Source: CAVYGM01 sp963768025 (lineage in GTDB: Bacteria; Bacteroidota; Bacteroidia; Cytophagales; Spirosomataceae). Taken from it: DNA of 64,000 nt. Below are positions 36,811-45,948 of this stretch, piece after piece (the first letter of the stretch is position 1; every line of letters begins with the position of its first letter). Position numbers and translations under genes: made by a program. The stretch covers positions 1 to 64,000 of the forward strand of contig CAVYGM010000031.1 of NCBI GenBank assembly GCA_963768025.1, read 5' to 3'. The notes beneath the pieces are model-generated. The model did no database searches and was not told where the DNA came from. It saw nothing but the letters and a program-made list of their open reading frames with translations.

Positions 36811-37506
36811 CTATAAAGTCTTGCTCAGCACGGTGGAGCCAACCAGTTTCCCATTTCTGTACGTCTCGGATTTAATATCCCACAGTACATTCGCCGCCCG
36901 GTAGGACACGATTTGAAAATCAAAGCTTACTTTAACGATGCTTTTCGAGGTAACCTTCATGTCGGAGGTGACCTTGTAGGTATCAAATGAACCGGCCGGT
37001 ACCGTCAAGGATTCCTTTCCCACCACTTTACGATTGGTCAGGGTCATGTCCGTAGTAATAGCCATCCCCCCCGTACCACCTACCCCATGCATGGCGCCAT
37101 CGGGTAAGGTTTGTCCTACCGACAGGTTGGAGGGATACACGATGTCCTCGGATGTAAACTTCATATTGAAGGATTCAAGGGATTTGCGCTGTTCTTCGCC
37201 CAAAAGCGCCGAGGCATCCACCCGCATGTCGTTCCCCGTACATTTGAGCTCATAGTTCGTGCTCATATTGGGGTCTCCCTTTTTATCAAAAGATTTTAGA
37301 TTCATTTCAATGAGCGTAGTTTCTCCTACCTTGCTCACCTTCTCAACCCGGTAAATCATCCGTCCGTTTTCTTTCCCTTTCGCATCAAAGCTTAGCATTT
37401 CGTACCCACTTCCCTCTTTCAGCAACACACCCATGCATTCCTGAGCCCAACTTGAAGTACTCACAAAGACCAGGCAAACCAGCAGCAATCCGTTTAATTT
37501 TCTCAT
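36811..37506 (-). CDS. Exported beta-rich protein, TapB/DUF3108-like
   Basis: 231 residues with signal peptide (GLLLVCLVFVSTSSWAQ). The mature part is beta-rich and resembles the TapB/DUF3108-like proteins of Bacteroidota: YEMLSFDAKGKENGRMIYRV, YPSNLSVGQTLPDGAM, TNRKVVGKESLTVPAGSFDT, YKVTSDMKV and a C-terminal YRNGKLVGSTVLSKTL. No catalytic motif. Periplasmic or surface role unknown. Single gene with its own start region; lies between a prenyltransferase gene and purN on the same strand. Confidence 0.65.
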   Translation of the reverse strand: MRKLNGLLLVCLVFVSTSSWAQECMGVLLKEGSGYEMLSFDAKGKENGRMIYRVEKVSKVGETTLIEMNLKSFDKKGDPNMSTNYELKCTGNDMRVDASALLGEEQRKSLESFNMKFTSEDIVYPSNLSVGQTLPDGAMHGVGGTGGMAITTDMTLTNRKVVGKESLTVPAGSFDTYKVTSDMKVTSKSIVKVSFDFQIVSYRAANVLWDIKSETYRNGKLVGSTVLSKTL

Positions 37507-37611
37507 TTTTTTCTGTTTTTGTTTTACACACCCGAACCGAATCTAAAAATAGAGAATATCACTCCCTCCTGCAAACCTGATTGAGTATACGGTAAATGAC
37601 AGCAGGGGGAG

Positions 37612-38511
37612 TCAGGCCCAGAGCATGGTAGCTAGCCCCAGAAGCATGATCAACTTGCACAAACTACTCAACCGCGAAAATTCCCGACGGGTATCCGAAT
37701 AGACCAGGCGGTACACGAGCCACGAAATGGGAAGCAGAAGTAAGGTAAAAAGCCAGCCCAGGATCACATTCGAAAGGGTATGGGCCATGAGATACAGGAT
37801 GACAATAAACCCTCCGATCAGGACGTACAGAAACAACTTGGTTCGGCGCATCCCCCAGACGATGGGGAGGGTACGTGCGCCATGGGTTTGGTCCCCACGA
37901 ACGTCCTCCATGTCCTTGATGATCTCGCGTACCAAGGTGATAAAAAAAGAGAACAGCGCGTAAACCAGCACCAGCCGACGGTTCCAGGGGTACACGATGC
38001 CCACCACCAACAAACTCGATGCGGTGAGAATAGATACCACCAGGTTGCCAATAAAAGGAGCTTTTTTTAATCGTTCGGAATAAAACCACAGGAGGGTTAC
38101 GCAGAAGACATTGACCAAAAACACCCACTTACTGACCAGCAACCCCAGAAAAACACCGGTAATATTAAGGAACTGATGGGCACCCATCGCCAGCCTCCGC
38201 TTGAAATACCGCCCGATGATCACCCTCTCGGGCTTGTTGACAATATCAATTTTTACATCAAAATAGTCATTAATGATATAGCCGGCGGCGGCGATAAAAA
38301 GTGTGGATATACTAAGGATGTGCATCCTGGGGTCGGCCAGGATGTGGTGCCATTCGTCGCGGGGTCCGATCAGCAGAATTCGGGTCAAATATTGAGTCAG
38401 GAGGATTATCAATAAATTACGTACCCGAATCAGGCGAAAAAAGCCAGCAATAAAATCCCTGATCGTAAGTTTGCGGTGGGTGGGCACGGGTATCTGTTGA
38501 TTAATGGGCAA
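37612..38511 (-). CDS. UbiA-family prenyltransferase
   Basis: 299 residues, about eight or nine membrane helices. The two Asp-rich motifs that bind Mg and prenyl diphosphate are both present: NDYFDVKID (NDxxDxxxD) and DMEDVRGD (DxxxD) on cytoplasmic loops. It resembles geranylgeranylglycerol-phosphate geranylgeranyltransferase-type proteins annotated widely in Bacteroidota, but could act in quinone, carotenoid or lipid synthesis; the substrate cannot be told. Divergently transcribed from bshA with 170 bp between them. Confidence 0.88.
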   Translation of the reverse strand: MPINQQIPVPTHRKLTIRDFIAGFFRLIRVRNLLIILLTQYLTRILLIGPRDEWHHILADPRMHILSISTLFIAAAGYIINDYFDVKIDIVNKPERVIIGRYFKRRLAMGAHQFLNITGVFLGLLVSKWVFLVNVFCVTLLWFYSERLKKAPFIGNLVVSILTASSLLVVGIVYPWNRRLVLVYALFSFFITLVREIIKDMEDVRGDQTHGARTLPIVWGMRRTKLFLYVLIGGFIVILYLMAHTLSNVILGWLFTLLLLPISWLVYRLVYSDTRREFSRLSSLCKLIMLLGLATMLWA

Positions 38512-38681
38512 AATTAATCAGTTTCTAAATTCTTATTTCACCTTTTACTCGTTCTCGAAATCTTTATGGGAAGATTTGGAATAAAAATGATGCCTTTCTG
38601 TGTTGTTAAGGCAAAACATTTTTAACAAGTTCGACATTGTAAGAAATTATTGGCTTTATCAATGTCCTTTTCTAACCTACT

Positions 38682-39818
38682 ATGAAAATCGGTATCGTGT
38701 GTTACCCCACCTTTGGGGGCAGTGGCGTGGTCGCTACGGAATTAGGCAAAGCCCTGACAAAAGTGGGTCATCAGGTGCATTTCATAACCTATTCCCAACC
38801 TCCCCGCCTTGACTTTTTTAACGAAAATCTCTTTTACCACGAAGTTAACATTCCAGCCTATCCACTTTTCCAATATCCACCCTACGAGTCGGCTCTTTCC
38901 AGCGAAATGGTCCACGTAGCGCAGTACGAAAAGCTCGATTTGCTGCATGTACACTACGCCATTCCACACGCATCGTCGGCGTATTTGGCTAAGCAGATCC
39001 TGGCCGCCCAGGGAATCCATATCCCAGTCATTACTACCCTTCACGGTACCGACATCACATTGGTGGGGAAGGATTCATCTTACGAGCCGGTGGTCACTTT
39101 CAGCATCAATCAATCAGATGGCATTACGGCGGTTTCGGAGTTTCTGAAAAATGATACCTACCGCCATTTTGCGATAACGAAAGATATTGAAGTTATTCCA
39201 AATTTCATTGATCTTGAACGTTTTAAGCGTCAGAAAAAAGAGCATTTCAAACTGGCCATTTGTCCGAACGGTGAAAAACTGATTGTGCATACTTCTAATT
39301 TCAGGAAGGTCAAGCGCATTGACGACGTCATCATGATTTTTCATAAACTTCGCAAGCAGGTTCCGAGCAAGTTACTGCTGGTGGGCGATGGCCCCGAGCG
39401 CGCCCGCATCGAGCGGTTGTGTCTGGAGCTGGACATGTACCCGGATGTCCGCTTTCTGGGAAAATTGGATGCTATTGAAGAGGTACTTTCGGTAGCTGAC
39501 CTGTTCCTGATGCCTTCCGAGAGCGAAAGCTTCGGACTGGCGGCTCTGGAAGCACTTGCCTGCGAAGTACCACTCGTAACCACCAACGTAGGTGGACTAC
39601 CTGAGCTAAACGTTCAGGGGGTTACGGGCTTTTTGAGTAATCTGGGCGATGTGGACGACATGGTGGCCAATGCCACTATCATATTGAAGGACGAGAACTT
39701 ACCGGTCTTTAAGGAAAACGCTTTGGCAAGGGCAAAGGAATTTGACATTACCCGTATTCTTCCGCACTACGAACAGTACTACGAGCGCGTTCTGGAAACC
39801 AGCAAAACACTGATCTAA
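38682..39818 (+). CDS. bshA: N-acetyl-alpha-D-glucosaminyl L-malate synthase
   Basis: 378-residue GT4 glycosyltransferase, first step of bacillithiol synthesis (UDP-GlcNAc plus L-malate). N-terminal GT-B motifs: IGIVCYPTFGGSGVVATELG, LLHVHYAIPHASSAYLAKQI and TTLHGTDITLVGKDSSY. The C-terminal domain has TSNFRKVKRIDDVI, LLLVGDGPERARIE and the donor-binding MPSESESFGLAALEALACE with VPLVTTNVGGLPE. Length and motifs fit BshA specifically. Bacillithiol is the main low-molecular thiol in many Bacteroidota, which gives context to the two DinB-fold proteins here. A hairpin follows the stop. Confidence 0.93.
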   Translation: MKIGIVCYPTFGGSGVVATELGKALTKVGHQVHFITYSQPPRLDFFNENLFYHEVNIPAYPLFQYPPYESALSSEMVHVAQYEKLDLLHVHYAIPHASSAYLAKQILAAQGIHIPVITTLHGTDITLVGKDSSYEPVVTFSINQSDGITAVSEFLKNDTYRHFAITKDIEVIPNFIDLERFKRQKKEHFKLAICPNGEKLIVHTSNFRKVKRIDDVIMIFHKLRKQVPSKLLLVGDGPERARIERLCLELDMYPDVRFLGKLDAIEEVLSVADLFLMPSESESFGLAALEALACEVPLVTTNVGGLPELNVQGVTGFLSNLGDVDDMVANATIILKDENLPVFKENALARAKEFDITRILPHYEQYYERVLETSKTLI

Positions 39819-39840
39819 CTTAATATGAAGGCATTGAATC

Positions 39841-39872
39841 AAGGGATTCCAGACTCAATACTGGGATCCCTT
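39841..39872 (+). terminator. Terminator after bshA
   Basis: AAGGGATTCCAG, 8-nt loop, CTGGGATCCCTT, then TTCATT. One G-U pair in the stem. Confidence 0.65.
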
Positions 39873-39977
39873 TTCATTATGAGTTAAAATATCCCCTCTT
39901 ATTTTCGGCTTTGGCACGAACATTTAAGTAAGTTGGGTAAAGGCAGGCAGGAAATACACTTAACTTCAGAACTAACC

Positions 39978-41300
39978 ATGATACCAAATATCCCCCCCAC
40001 CGACAAAAAGAGAGTGGTAATAGTGGGAGCTGGATTTGCGGGGCTGGAAATAGCCCAACGGCTTTCCAAGCGTCCCGATCTTCAAATCGTGCTTCTTGAT
40101 AAAAATAACTACCACCAATTTCAACCCCTTTTCTACCAGGTAGCTATGGCGGGGATTGAGCCAAGTTCCATTTCCTTCCCGTTGCGAAAAATATTTCAAT
40201 CGTGTAAAAATGTACACATCCGGGTGACCGAGGTGAATAAAGTGGTGCCCGAGCGGAAAGTCATTGATACGCACCTGGGCGAGATTGCCTACGATGAACT
40301 GGTAATTGCGACCGGGGCCGATACCAACTACTACGGAATGAAGGAGATCGAGAAGCGGGCTATTCCGATGAAATCGGTAGCTGAAGCGCTCTCCCTGCGA
40401 AACCGCATCCTGCAAAACTTTGAGGACGCGCTTACGTCCGAAATTCCGGAGGAGCGCATTGCCCTGATGAACGTGGTGGTAGTGGGGGGAGGTCCCACTG
40501 GCGTGGAACTAGCAGGTACTCTGGCTGAAATGAAGCGATTTATTTTACCCAAGGACTACCCCGACTTAAATTTTGAATCCATGCAGATATTCCTCTTGGA
40601 AGGCTTGGATCAGGTACTGGCGGCTATGTCGGATGAGGCCTCGGTAAAGGCTTGTGAGTACTTGAAAAATCTTGGAGTAACGATCCATACCGGACAAATG
40701 GTGACCGAATTTGACGGAAAGCAAGTAATTACAAAGCAGGGCTTACGCATTGCGACAACCAACCTGGTGTGGGCAGCGGGCGTAAAGGCGAGTGTCCTGA
40801 AAGGCTTCGCCTCAGAGACTATCGGTCCGGGCGGGCGTTTGAAAGTAAATGAGTTCAGCCAGGTAGAAGGCCATCCTGATGTGTATGCCCTGGGCGATGT
40901 AGCCCTGATGAGTGGTGATAAAAAACACCCTAAGGGGCATCCCCAACTGGCCCAACCTGCTATTCAGCAAGCGAAGAATCTGGCTCGCAACATGAAACGA
41001 ATACAGGAAGGTAAAAGCCCCGAACCCTTCCGGTACCGCGACCTTGGCACGATGGCTACCGTTGGCCGGAATCTGGCGGTAGTGGATTTGCCCTTTTGGA
41101 AATTTCAGGGCTTTTTCGCGTGGCTAACCTGGATGTTCGTACACCTGATTTCTATTGTTGGTGTTCGAAATCGGATCGTGGTATTTATCAACTGGCTTTG
41201 GAACTACATCACCTACGATCAATCCCTGCGCCTGATCATCAAATCCCGACCCATTCCCATCGAAGAACAGGAAAAGGAGAAAGAATATCTGGAAGCCTGA
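39978..41300 (+). CDS. ndh: Type II NADH:quinone oxidoreductase (NDH-2 like)
   Basis: 440 residues from the ATG at 39978, just before the FAD-binding motif (VVIVGAGFAGLEIAQRL). A second Rossmann motif, VVVVGGGPTGVELAGTLAEM, binds NADH. Family signs: YHQFQPLFYQVAMAGIEPSS, VIATGADTNYYGM, NLVWAAGVKAS, VYALGDVALM, and a C-terminal amphipathic/membrane-associated stretch (FFAWLTWMFVHLISIVGVRN) that holds it on the inner face of the membrane. It passes electrons from NADH to menaquinone without pumping protons. A strong hairpin follows the gene. Confidence 0.9.
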   Translation: MIPNIPPTDKKRVVIVGAGFAGLEIAQRLSKRPDLQIVLLDKNNYHQFQPLFYQVAMAGIEPSSISFPLRKIFQSCKNVHIRVTEVNKVVPERKVIDTHLGEIAYDELVIATGADTNYYGMKEIEKRAIPMKSVAEALSLRNRILQNFEDALTSEIPEERIALMNVVVVGGGPTGVELAGTLAEMKRFILPKDYPDLNFESMQIFLLEGLDQVLAAMSDEASVKACEYLKNLGVTIHTGQMVTEFDGKQVITKQGLRIATTNLVWAAGVKASVLKGFASETIGPGGRLKVNEFSQVEGHPDVYALGDVALMSGDKKHPKGHPQLAQPAIQQAKNLARNMKRIQEGKSPEPFRYRDLGTMATVGRNLAVVDLPFWKFQGFFAWLTWMFVHLISIVGVRNRIVVFINWLWNYITYDQSLRLIIKSRPIPIEEQEKEKEYLEA

Positions 41301-41326
41301 TCTTCCCAATAATAAAAATTTAAATG

Positions 41327-41366
41327 ATACCAAAGGGGCCACTTGCAAAAGTGGCCCCTTTGGTAT
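41327..41366. terminator. Strong hairpin terminator after ndh
   Basis: ATACCAAAGGGGCCACTT - GCAA - AAGTGGCCCCTTTGGTAT: an 18-bp perfect stem with a GNRA-like tetraloop. There is no T-run directly after it on the plus strand, but it is the only candidate to end ndh. The 200 bp that follow, before the exporter gene, hold nothing I can support. Confidence 0.75.
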
Positions 41367-41565
41367 GGTAGTAGCTCGTTATCCCGAAAAAGTGGTAGCC
41401 CCAGGCGGCGACACATTTGATACGGGATCTCCCGGCGGCGTCCGGCCTTAGCTGGGGCTGAAAAATACATCCTTCATATACTACCCACGTATTGCACGAC
41501 GAGCCCTAAAAAATAAGTTTTCCGCTTCGTGAGGAAAAATTTATTCAACTCGTTTCATTTGCAGA

Positions 41566-42471
41566 ATGATCTACTTTCTCCTGTCTGTTCTATTCACGGT
41601 GGCCCTCTACCTGATTATGCGGGCGTATCCCCGCTACCAGGTACATTCCTTTCATGCCATTGTCTTCAACTATTACGCCTGCGTAGCCACCGGGGTGGTC
41701 TTGTCGCCCGATTTATCGCTTTTCAAAGCCGTGCAATGGACTTCCCAGGCTACGGTACTTACTCTGGCGCTGGGTATCATGTTCGTGACGGCCTTTGTGC
41801 TGATCGGTCAAACCACCCAAAAAGTAAGCGTAACAGCTGCTTCTCTGGCCGCTAACATGTCGTTGGTTATCCCCGTACTTTTCGGATTGTTTGTATTCCA
41901 AAATGCCAATAAAGTGTTCACCCCCTGGAACTACCTGGGTTTGGCGCTGGCGCTGGTGGCGTTGGCCCTGGGAGGAATCCAACGGAAGAGTACTGCCAAC
42001 TCCCACCTTCCTGCGCCCACGCTGCTCGTACTGGCGTTGCCCCTCCTGACCTTCGTCGCTACCGGAACTAACAACACCCTCATCAATTATCTCAGCATGA
42101 GGTACTACCAACCCCAGGAGGTCACCGTTTTTATGGTTATTTCCTGCGTGGGAGCGGTCATCGTGGGTACACTTTTGCTGTTGGGGCGGGTCCTATTTCA
42201 AAAGGAAAAGGTTAGCATGCGGAGTGTAGCGGGAGGACTTGTGCTGGGGATTCCCAATTTCCTTTCCTTTTACTTTCTTCTCAAAGCCCTGGGTGCTTTT
42301 GGTAATAGTGCGGCTTTCGTATTCCCCATCTACAACATCCTGACCATGATGGCTTCCTGGGGAGCGGCCTGGCTCCTGTTCCGGGAGAACCTCACTCCCC
42401 TCAATCGCCTGGGCCTCGGGCTAGCGGTGGTGGCCATTGTCCTGATTTCTTACCAGGAACTGGGACTATAA
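41566..42471 (+). CDS. EamA/DMT-family transporter
   Basis: 301 residues, ten membrane helices in two EamA repeats (first about 1-135, second about 150-301): MIYFLLSVLFTVALYLIMRA, LAANMSLVIPVLFGLFVFQN, YLGLALALVALALGG, LVLALPLLTFVATGTNNTLI, VFMVISCVGAVIVGTLLLLG, FVFPIYNILTMMASWGAAWL. Members export or import small metabolites or drugs by antiport; the substrate is unknown. Convergent with hemA. Confidence 0.9.
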   Translation: MIYFLLSVLFTVALYLIMRAYPRYQVHSFHAIVFNYYACVATGVVLSPDLSLFKAVQWTSQATVLTLALGIMFVTAFVLIGQTTQKVSVTAASLAANMSLVIPVLFGLFVFQNANKVFTPWNYLGLALALVALALGGIQRKSTANSHLPAPTLLVLALPLLTFVATGTNNTLINYLSMRYYQPQEVTVFMVISCVGAVIVGTLLLLGRVLFQKEKVSMRSVAGGLVLGIPNFLSFYFLLKALGAFGNSAAFVFPIYNILTMMASWGAAWLLFRENLTPLNRLGLGLAVVAIVLISYQELGL

Positions 42472-42500
42472 AAAAATCCCCTCGCGACTGGCAAGGGGAT
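42471..42500 (-). terminator. Terminator of hemA
   Basis: Minus-strand ATCCCCT / AGGGGAT stem followed by a run of T, 38 bp after the hemA stop; it also lies right after the exporter stop. Confidence 0.75.
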
Positions 42501-42537
42501 CCTGTACTTCTCAAAAAGTCAACAGTAGCAAGCAGGC

Positions 42538-43803
42538 TTAGTGCCCCTGCGTTTCGCTTTGTTTTTCCAGATTAAAAAGATCATTCAATACATCTATCAA
42601 CGTTTCGGCTTCCCCGCGCTTGCAGGCTGCTTTCAATTGTAGTACCGGGAGCTTAATTATTTTCTGCATCATACTGGACGTGATTTTGTCCATTTTGATA
42701 GCTTCTTCTTCGGTTAGTGATTTGGTGAAGCGGGCCATCTCTTCCAGACGGATCTGCTCCAAGGCGTTTTTGAGCTTATTGATCGTAGGGGACACGATCA
42801 TTTCGCGTGACCAGTCATTGAACTCCGCCACCGATTGCTCAATGATCGCATTTACCGAGGGAATTGCTTCCATACGCTGCGTGAGGGCATCGTTGGCACG
42901 CGCCCGGATGCTATCAATGGTATAGAGCATAATGCCGGCCACTTGTTCTACTTCGGGCTCCACACTCCGGGGTACCGACAGATCCAGGAAGTATTTGTAG
43001 GTAAGGCCCCCGTTTCGTTTGACCATCTCTTTGGTAAAAAAGGGCTGATCCAACCGGATGGAAGAAATGATCACATCCGCCCGCCGCAGTTCGCTTTCTA
43101 TCTCCTCGATATCCGCTACTCTGAAACCACCTTCGGCAGCCATTATTTCCGCCTTTGATCGGGTTCGATTGATGAGGGTAATGTCTACCTGATCTTTATG
43201 CGCCAGGTTTCGGCACACGTCCTCTCCTATTTCACCCAGCCCTACCACCAGTATCCTGGGGTTAACCGTCAGGGTTTCCACCAGTTCCACGGCGGCATAG
43301 GATACCGAAGCAGCCCCGTCCCGGAACGACGTTTCCTGAGCCACCCGCTTATTAGCAAAAAAGATGGTGTGCATCAAGCGGTGCAAGAAGGGGCCCGCCA
43401 TGTTCAGATCAGCCGACCATTGGTAGGCTTGCTTGATCTGATTGGGAATCTGCATATCACCAACTACCTGGGAGTGCAAGCCGGTTGCTACTTCAAAAAG
43501 ATGACGGACCGCCTCAACGCCTGAAATATAATGTTCAAAATACCCCGAGTACCGTTCGGTATCCGTAAGGCCTTTTTGGATTAGTAAAAGAGAGGTAAGT
43601 TCCTGATTTAAATCCCTGGAGGAAGCATAATAAATCTCCGTTCGGTTGCAGGTCGAGACCACCAGCACATCGGAAACATCAAAAAAGTCTTTCAGCCTGA
43701 TCATCAAGGCTTTGGCCTCTGCTTCGTTAAGTGTAATTTGCTCTCTGATTTCCAGAGGAGCAGTTCGATAGGAGATACTTAAGGATTTAAACTGATTATT
43801 CAT
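42538..43803 (-). CDS. hemA: Glutamyl-tRNA reductase
   Basis: 421 residues from the ATG at 43801-43803; an earlier in-frame start would add an atypical leader before MNNQFKSLSISYRTAPLEIR. It reduces glutamyl-tRNA to glutamate-1-semialdehyde, the first step of C5 haem synthesis. Motifs: the catalytic Cys and TCNRTEIY signature in VLVVSTCNRTEIYYAS, HLFEVATGLHSQVVGDMQI, the NADPH fold ILVVGLGEIGEDVCRNLAHK, DVIISSIRLDQPFFTKEMV, and a C-terminal dimerisation helix. The LHSxVVGDxQI segment has a Q for the more usual E in VGExQI. No other hem genes are adjacent. Confidence 0.93.
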   Translation of the reverse strand: MNNQFKSLSISYRTAPLEIREQITLNEAEAKALMIRLKDFFDVSDVLVVSTCNRTEIYYASSRDLNQELTSLLLIQKGLTDTERYSGYFEHYISGVEAVRHLFEVATGLHSQVVGDMQIPNQIKQAYQWSADLNMAGPFLHRLMHTIFFANKRVAQETSFRDGAASVSYAAVELVETLTVNPRILVVGLGEIGEDVCRNLAHKDQVDITLINRTRSKAEIMAAEGGFRVADIEEIESELRRADVIISSIRLDQPFFTKEMVKRNGGLTYKYFLDLSVPRSVEPEVEQVAGIMLYTIDSIRARANDALTQRMEAIPSVNAIIEQSVAEFNDWSREMIVSPTINKLKNALEQIRLEEMARFTKSLTEEEAIKMDKITSSMMQKIIKLPVLQLKAACKRGEAETLIDVLNDLFNLEKQSETQGH

Positions 43804-44090
43804 TATGTGATTCTGTAATCCAGGAACAAATTTACGGCACAAACTTTACAATATGAAACGTGATGTGAAAAGGATAAGTTTATTTAGAAACTATATAAAT
43901 TGTTCTGGAAATATTGTGTTAAATTGAGAAACAATACCAACGCTCCTACCAACAGAAGCATGGGCCAACCTGACTAACCCTTCTCACTCAGCGGCCCTGA
44001 GATAGGGGTTCTGGACATTTTTTTGTTTTATGTAACAAAGGCAACATCCTACCGTTTTACTCAAAAGTCAGCTTTTGACTTTATAATTTT

Positions 44091-45365
44091 ATGAAGGAAA
44101 CACCCCAAGTGAAACAAGAACGGACCGGCTTTCGAATGCAGCCGGTGGCTTTGTTCAATAGTCTGAAGCTCAGAAGGTCAATCCTGGATTCGTACGGTCA
44201 AAAGAACATTTACAAGTTTATCATTGGCTTGAATTTGTTTTTAATCAGTATTGGCTCTCTGTTCTATACCAACAACCTGGTGGGCAAGCTGGAAGAAAGG
44301 GAATTGAGGCAGGTCAAGCTTTTTGCGGAATCGCTCCGCTATGCCATCAACAGCGACTATAACGAAGATCTGAACGGCATCATGGAGATGATCCGGGAGG
44401 CCAATACCTTCTACGAGATACCGGCCATCTACATTGATGAGAACAACATGCCGGCGGCGCATAATAACATTTCCTTTCCGGGTAACGTAAGTCCGGAAGC
44501 TCAGGAAAAAATTATCCAGGACAATCTGGCCAAGATGAAAGAGCAGCACGCGCCCATTGCCGTGGAGATCAGCGCCAATCGCACCGGCTATGTGTATTAC
44601 AGTAATTCTTTTCTGCTTACGCAACTTAGGTACTATCCTTATATTCAGCTTTCGGGTATTTTTATCATTGGATTTTTGGCCTATCTGGCGTTTAGCTCGG
44701 CGCGCAAAGCCGAACAAAACCAGGTGTGGGTAGGCCTGGCCAAAGAAACGGCCCACCAGCTGGGTACCCCGCTCTCGTCCCTGATGGCCTGGACCGAGTA
44801 CTTCCGCACCGACCCGGACATTGACCCTTCCATCGCCGACGAAATCGAAAAGGATGTTCAACGACTCGAAATGATCACGACTCGGTTTTCTAACATTGGC
44901 TCCTTGCCTACCTTAAAGGAAGAGAAACCGGCGGAAGTGATCACCAACTTTATTACCTACCTCCAGCGACGGGTTTCCTCCAAGGTCAAGTTTTTTGTGG
45001 ACGATCAGCTCCTGGAAGGCCAAACTGTCCTGCTAAACCGCAACCTGTTCGAATGGGTGATTGAGAATATCTGCAAAAATGCCGTGGATGCAATGGGCGG
45101 TATTGGCGAAATCAGGATTTCGCTCATTCCCATGCTCCAACACAATGAGATTATTATTGAAATTCAGGATACGGGCAAGGGGATCTCGAAGGCCAACCTG
45201 AGCAAGATTTTCCGACCCGGATTCAGCACCAAAAAGCGAGGATGGGGATTGGGACTTACCCTGGCGAAACGGATCATCGAGAACTACCACGACGGACGTC
45301 TCGGAGTGAAAAGCTCAGAAATTGGCAAAGGAACCACGTTCAGGATTGCGATGAAAGCCGGTTAA
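44091..45365 (+). CDS. Membrane sensor histidine kinase
   Basis: 424 residues. Two membrane helices (about 41-61, FIIGLNLFLISIGSLFYT, and about 184-203, YIQLSGIFIIGFLAYLAFSS) enclose a periplasmic sensor domain of about 120 residues. The H-box AKETAHQLGTPLSSLMAWTE (H222) is followed by the N-box VIENICKNAVDAMGG, G1 DTGKGISKANLSKIFRPGF and G2 RGWGLGLTLAKRIIENYH of the HATPase. The HQLGTPLSSL box is common in Bacteroidota. No response regulator is adjacent; the nearest, at 47069-48232 on the other strand, is a candidate partner. Confidence 0.9.
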   Translation: MKETPQVKQERTGFRMQPVALFNSLKLRRSILDSYGQKNIYKFIIGLNLFLISIGSLFYTNNLVGKLEERELRQVKLFAESLRYAINSDYNEDLNGIMEMIREANTFYEIPAIYIDENNMPAAHNNISFPGNVSPEAQEKIIQDNLAKMKEQHAPIAVEISANRTGYVYYSNSFLLTQLRYYPYIQLSGIFIIGFLAYLAFSSARKAEQNQVWVGLAKETAHQLGTPLSSLMAWTEYFRTDPDIDPSIADEIEKDVQRLEMITTRFSNIGSLPTLKEEKPAEVITNFITYLQRRVSSKVKFFVDDQLLEGQTVLLNRNLFEWVIENICKNAVDAMGGIGEIRISLIPMLQHNEIIIEIQDTGKGISKANLSKIFRPGFSTKKRGWGLGLTLAKRIIENYHDGRLGVKSSEIGKGTTFRIAMKAG

Positions 45366-45378
45366 GGCCGGCTGAGGG

Positions 45379-45912
45379 CTATTGGTCGAGCGGAACCGAA
45401 ATAGTGTCCGTTTCGATCACGTTGCTCACCCGGAGTCCACGGTCCCGAACCCGCACTCTGAACTTGAGAACAGCAGGCTTCGCAAAACGTGAGTAGTAGA
45501 ATATTTGGGAAAAATCCAGTTTCCCTTTGATCGGTCCGGCCTTTCCGTCGCGTTTCAGGATCGGAAAAAATAGCTTGTTGGTAACAGCCGAAGGAAGCTG
45601 GGTAAATCCACCTTTTCCATCAGATTTCAGGATGGTCAGGTCATAATTCCCCCATTCTTTGTAACGTGAATTGAGCAGAGTTGTATCGCTTCTTTCATCC
45701 GGAGATATTCCCAAATCTCCGTCACCATCCTCAAAATCAACCGTAATGACCACGGAGTCTTTCATGGCAGTAGGCCCTGAGAAAGGATCAGGAACTGTGT
45801 ATTTATCAATGCTGTTGAATAGAATGCCCGGGGTATCCTCAAATTTTGGCGTGTCGATACAGGCTGTTACTCCCAGCACTAATAGAATTCCGAAGCAGAA
45901 AAAATTACGCAT
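45379..45912 (-). CDS. Hypothetical lipoprotein
   Basis: 177 residues with a lipoprotein signal (FGILLVLGVTAC). The mature chain holds an acidic EDGDGDLGISPDE loop, suggestive of a calcium site in a beta-sandwich, then alternating beta strands (SDTTLLNSRYKEWGNYDLTI, AVLKFRVRVRDRGLRVSNVI). Similar proteins of unknown function are common beside envelope genes in Cytophagales. Convergent with the kinase (13 bp between stops) and divergent from the next gene. Confidence 0.7.
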   Translation of the reverse strand: MRNFFCFGILLVLGVTACIDTPKFEDTPGILFNSIDKYTVPDPFSGPTAMKDSVVITVDFEDGDGDLGISPDERSDTTLLNSRYKEWGNYDLTILKSDGKGGFTQLPSAVTNKLFFPILKRDGKAGPIKGKLDFSQIFYYSRFAKPAVLKFRVRVRDRGLRVSNVIETDTISVPLDQ

Positions 45913-45948
45913 AACCTAGTTGAAATTTTATTCACGAAAGTAACAGGA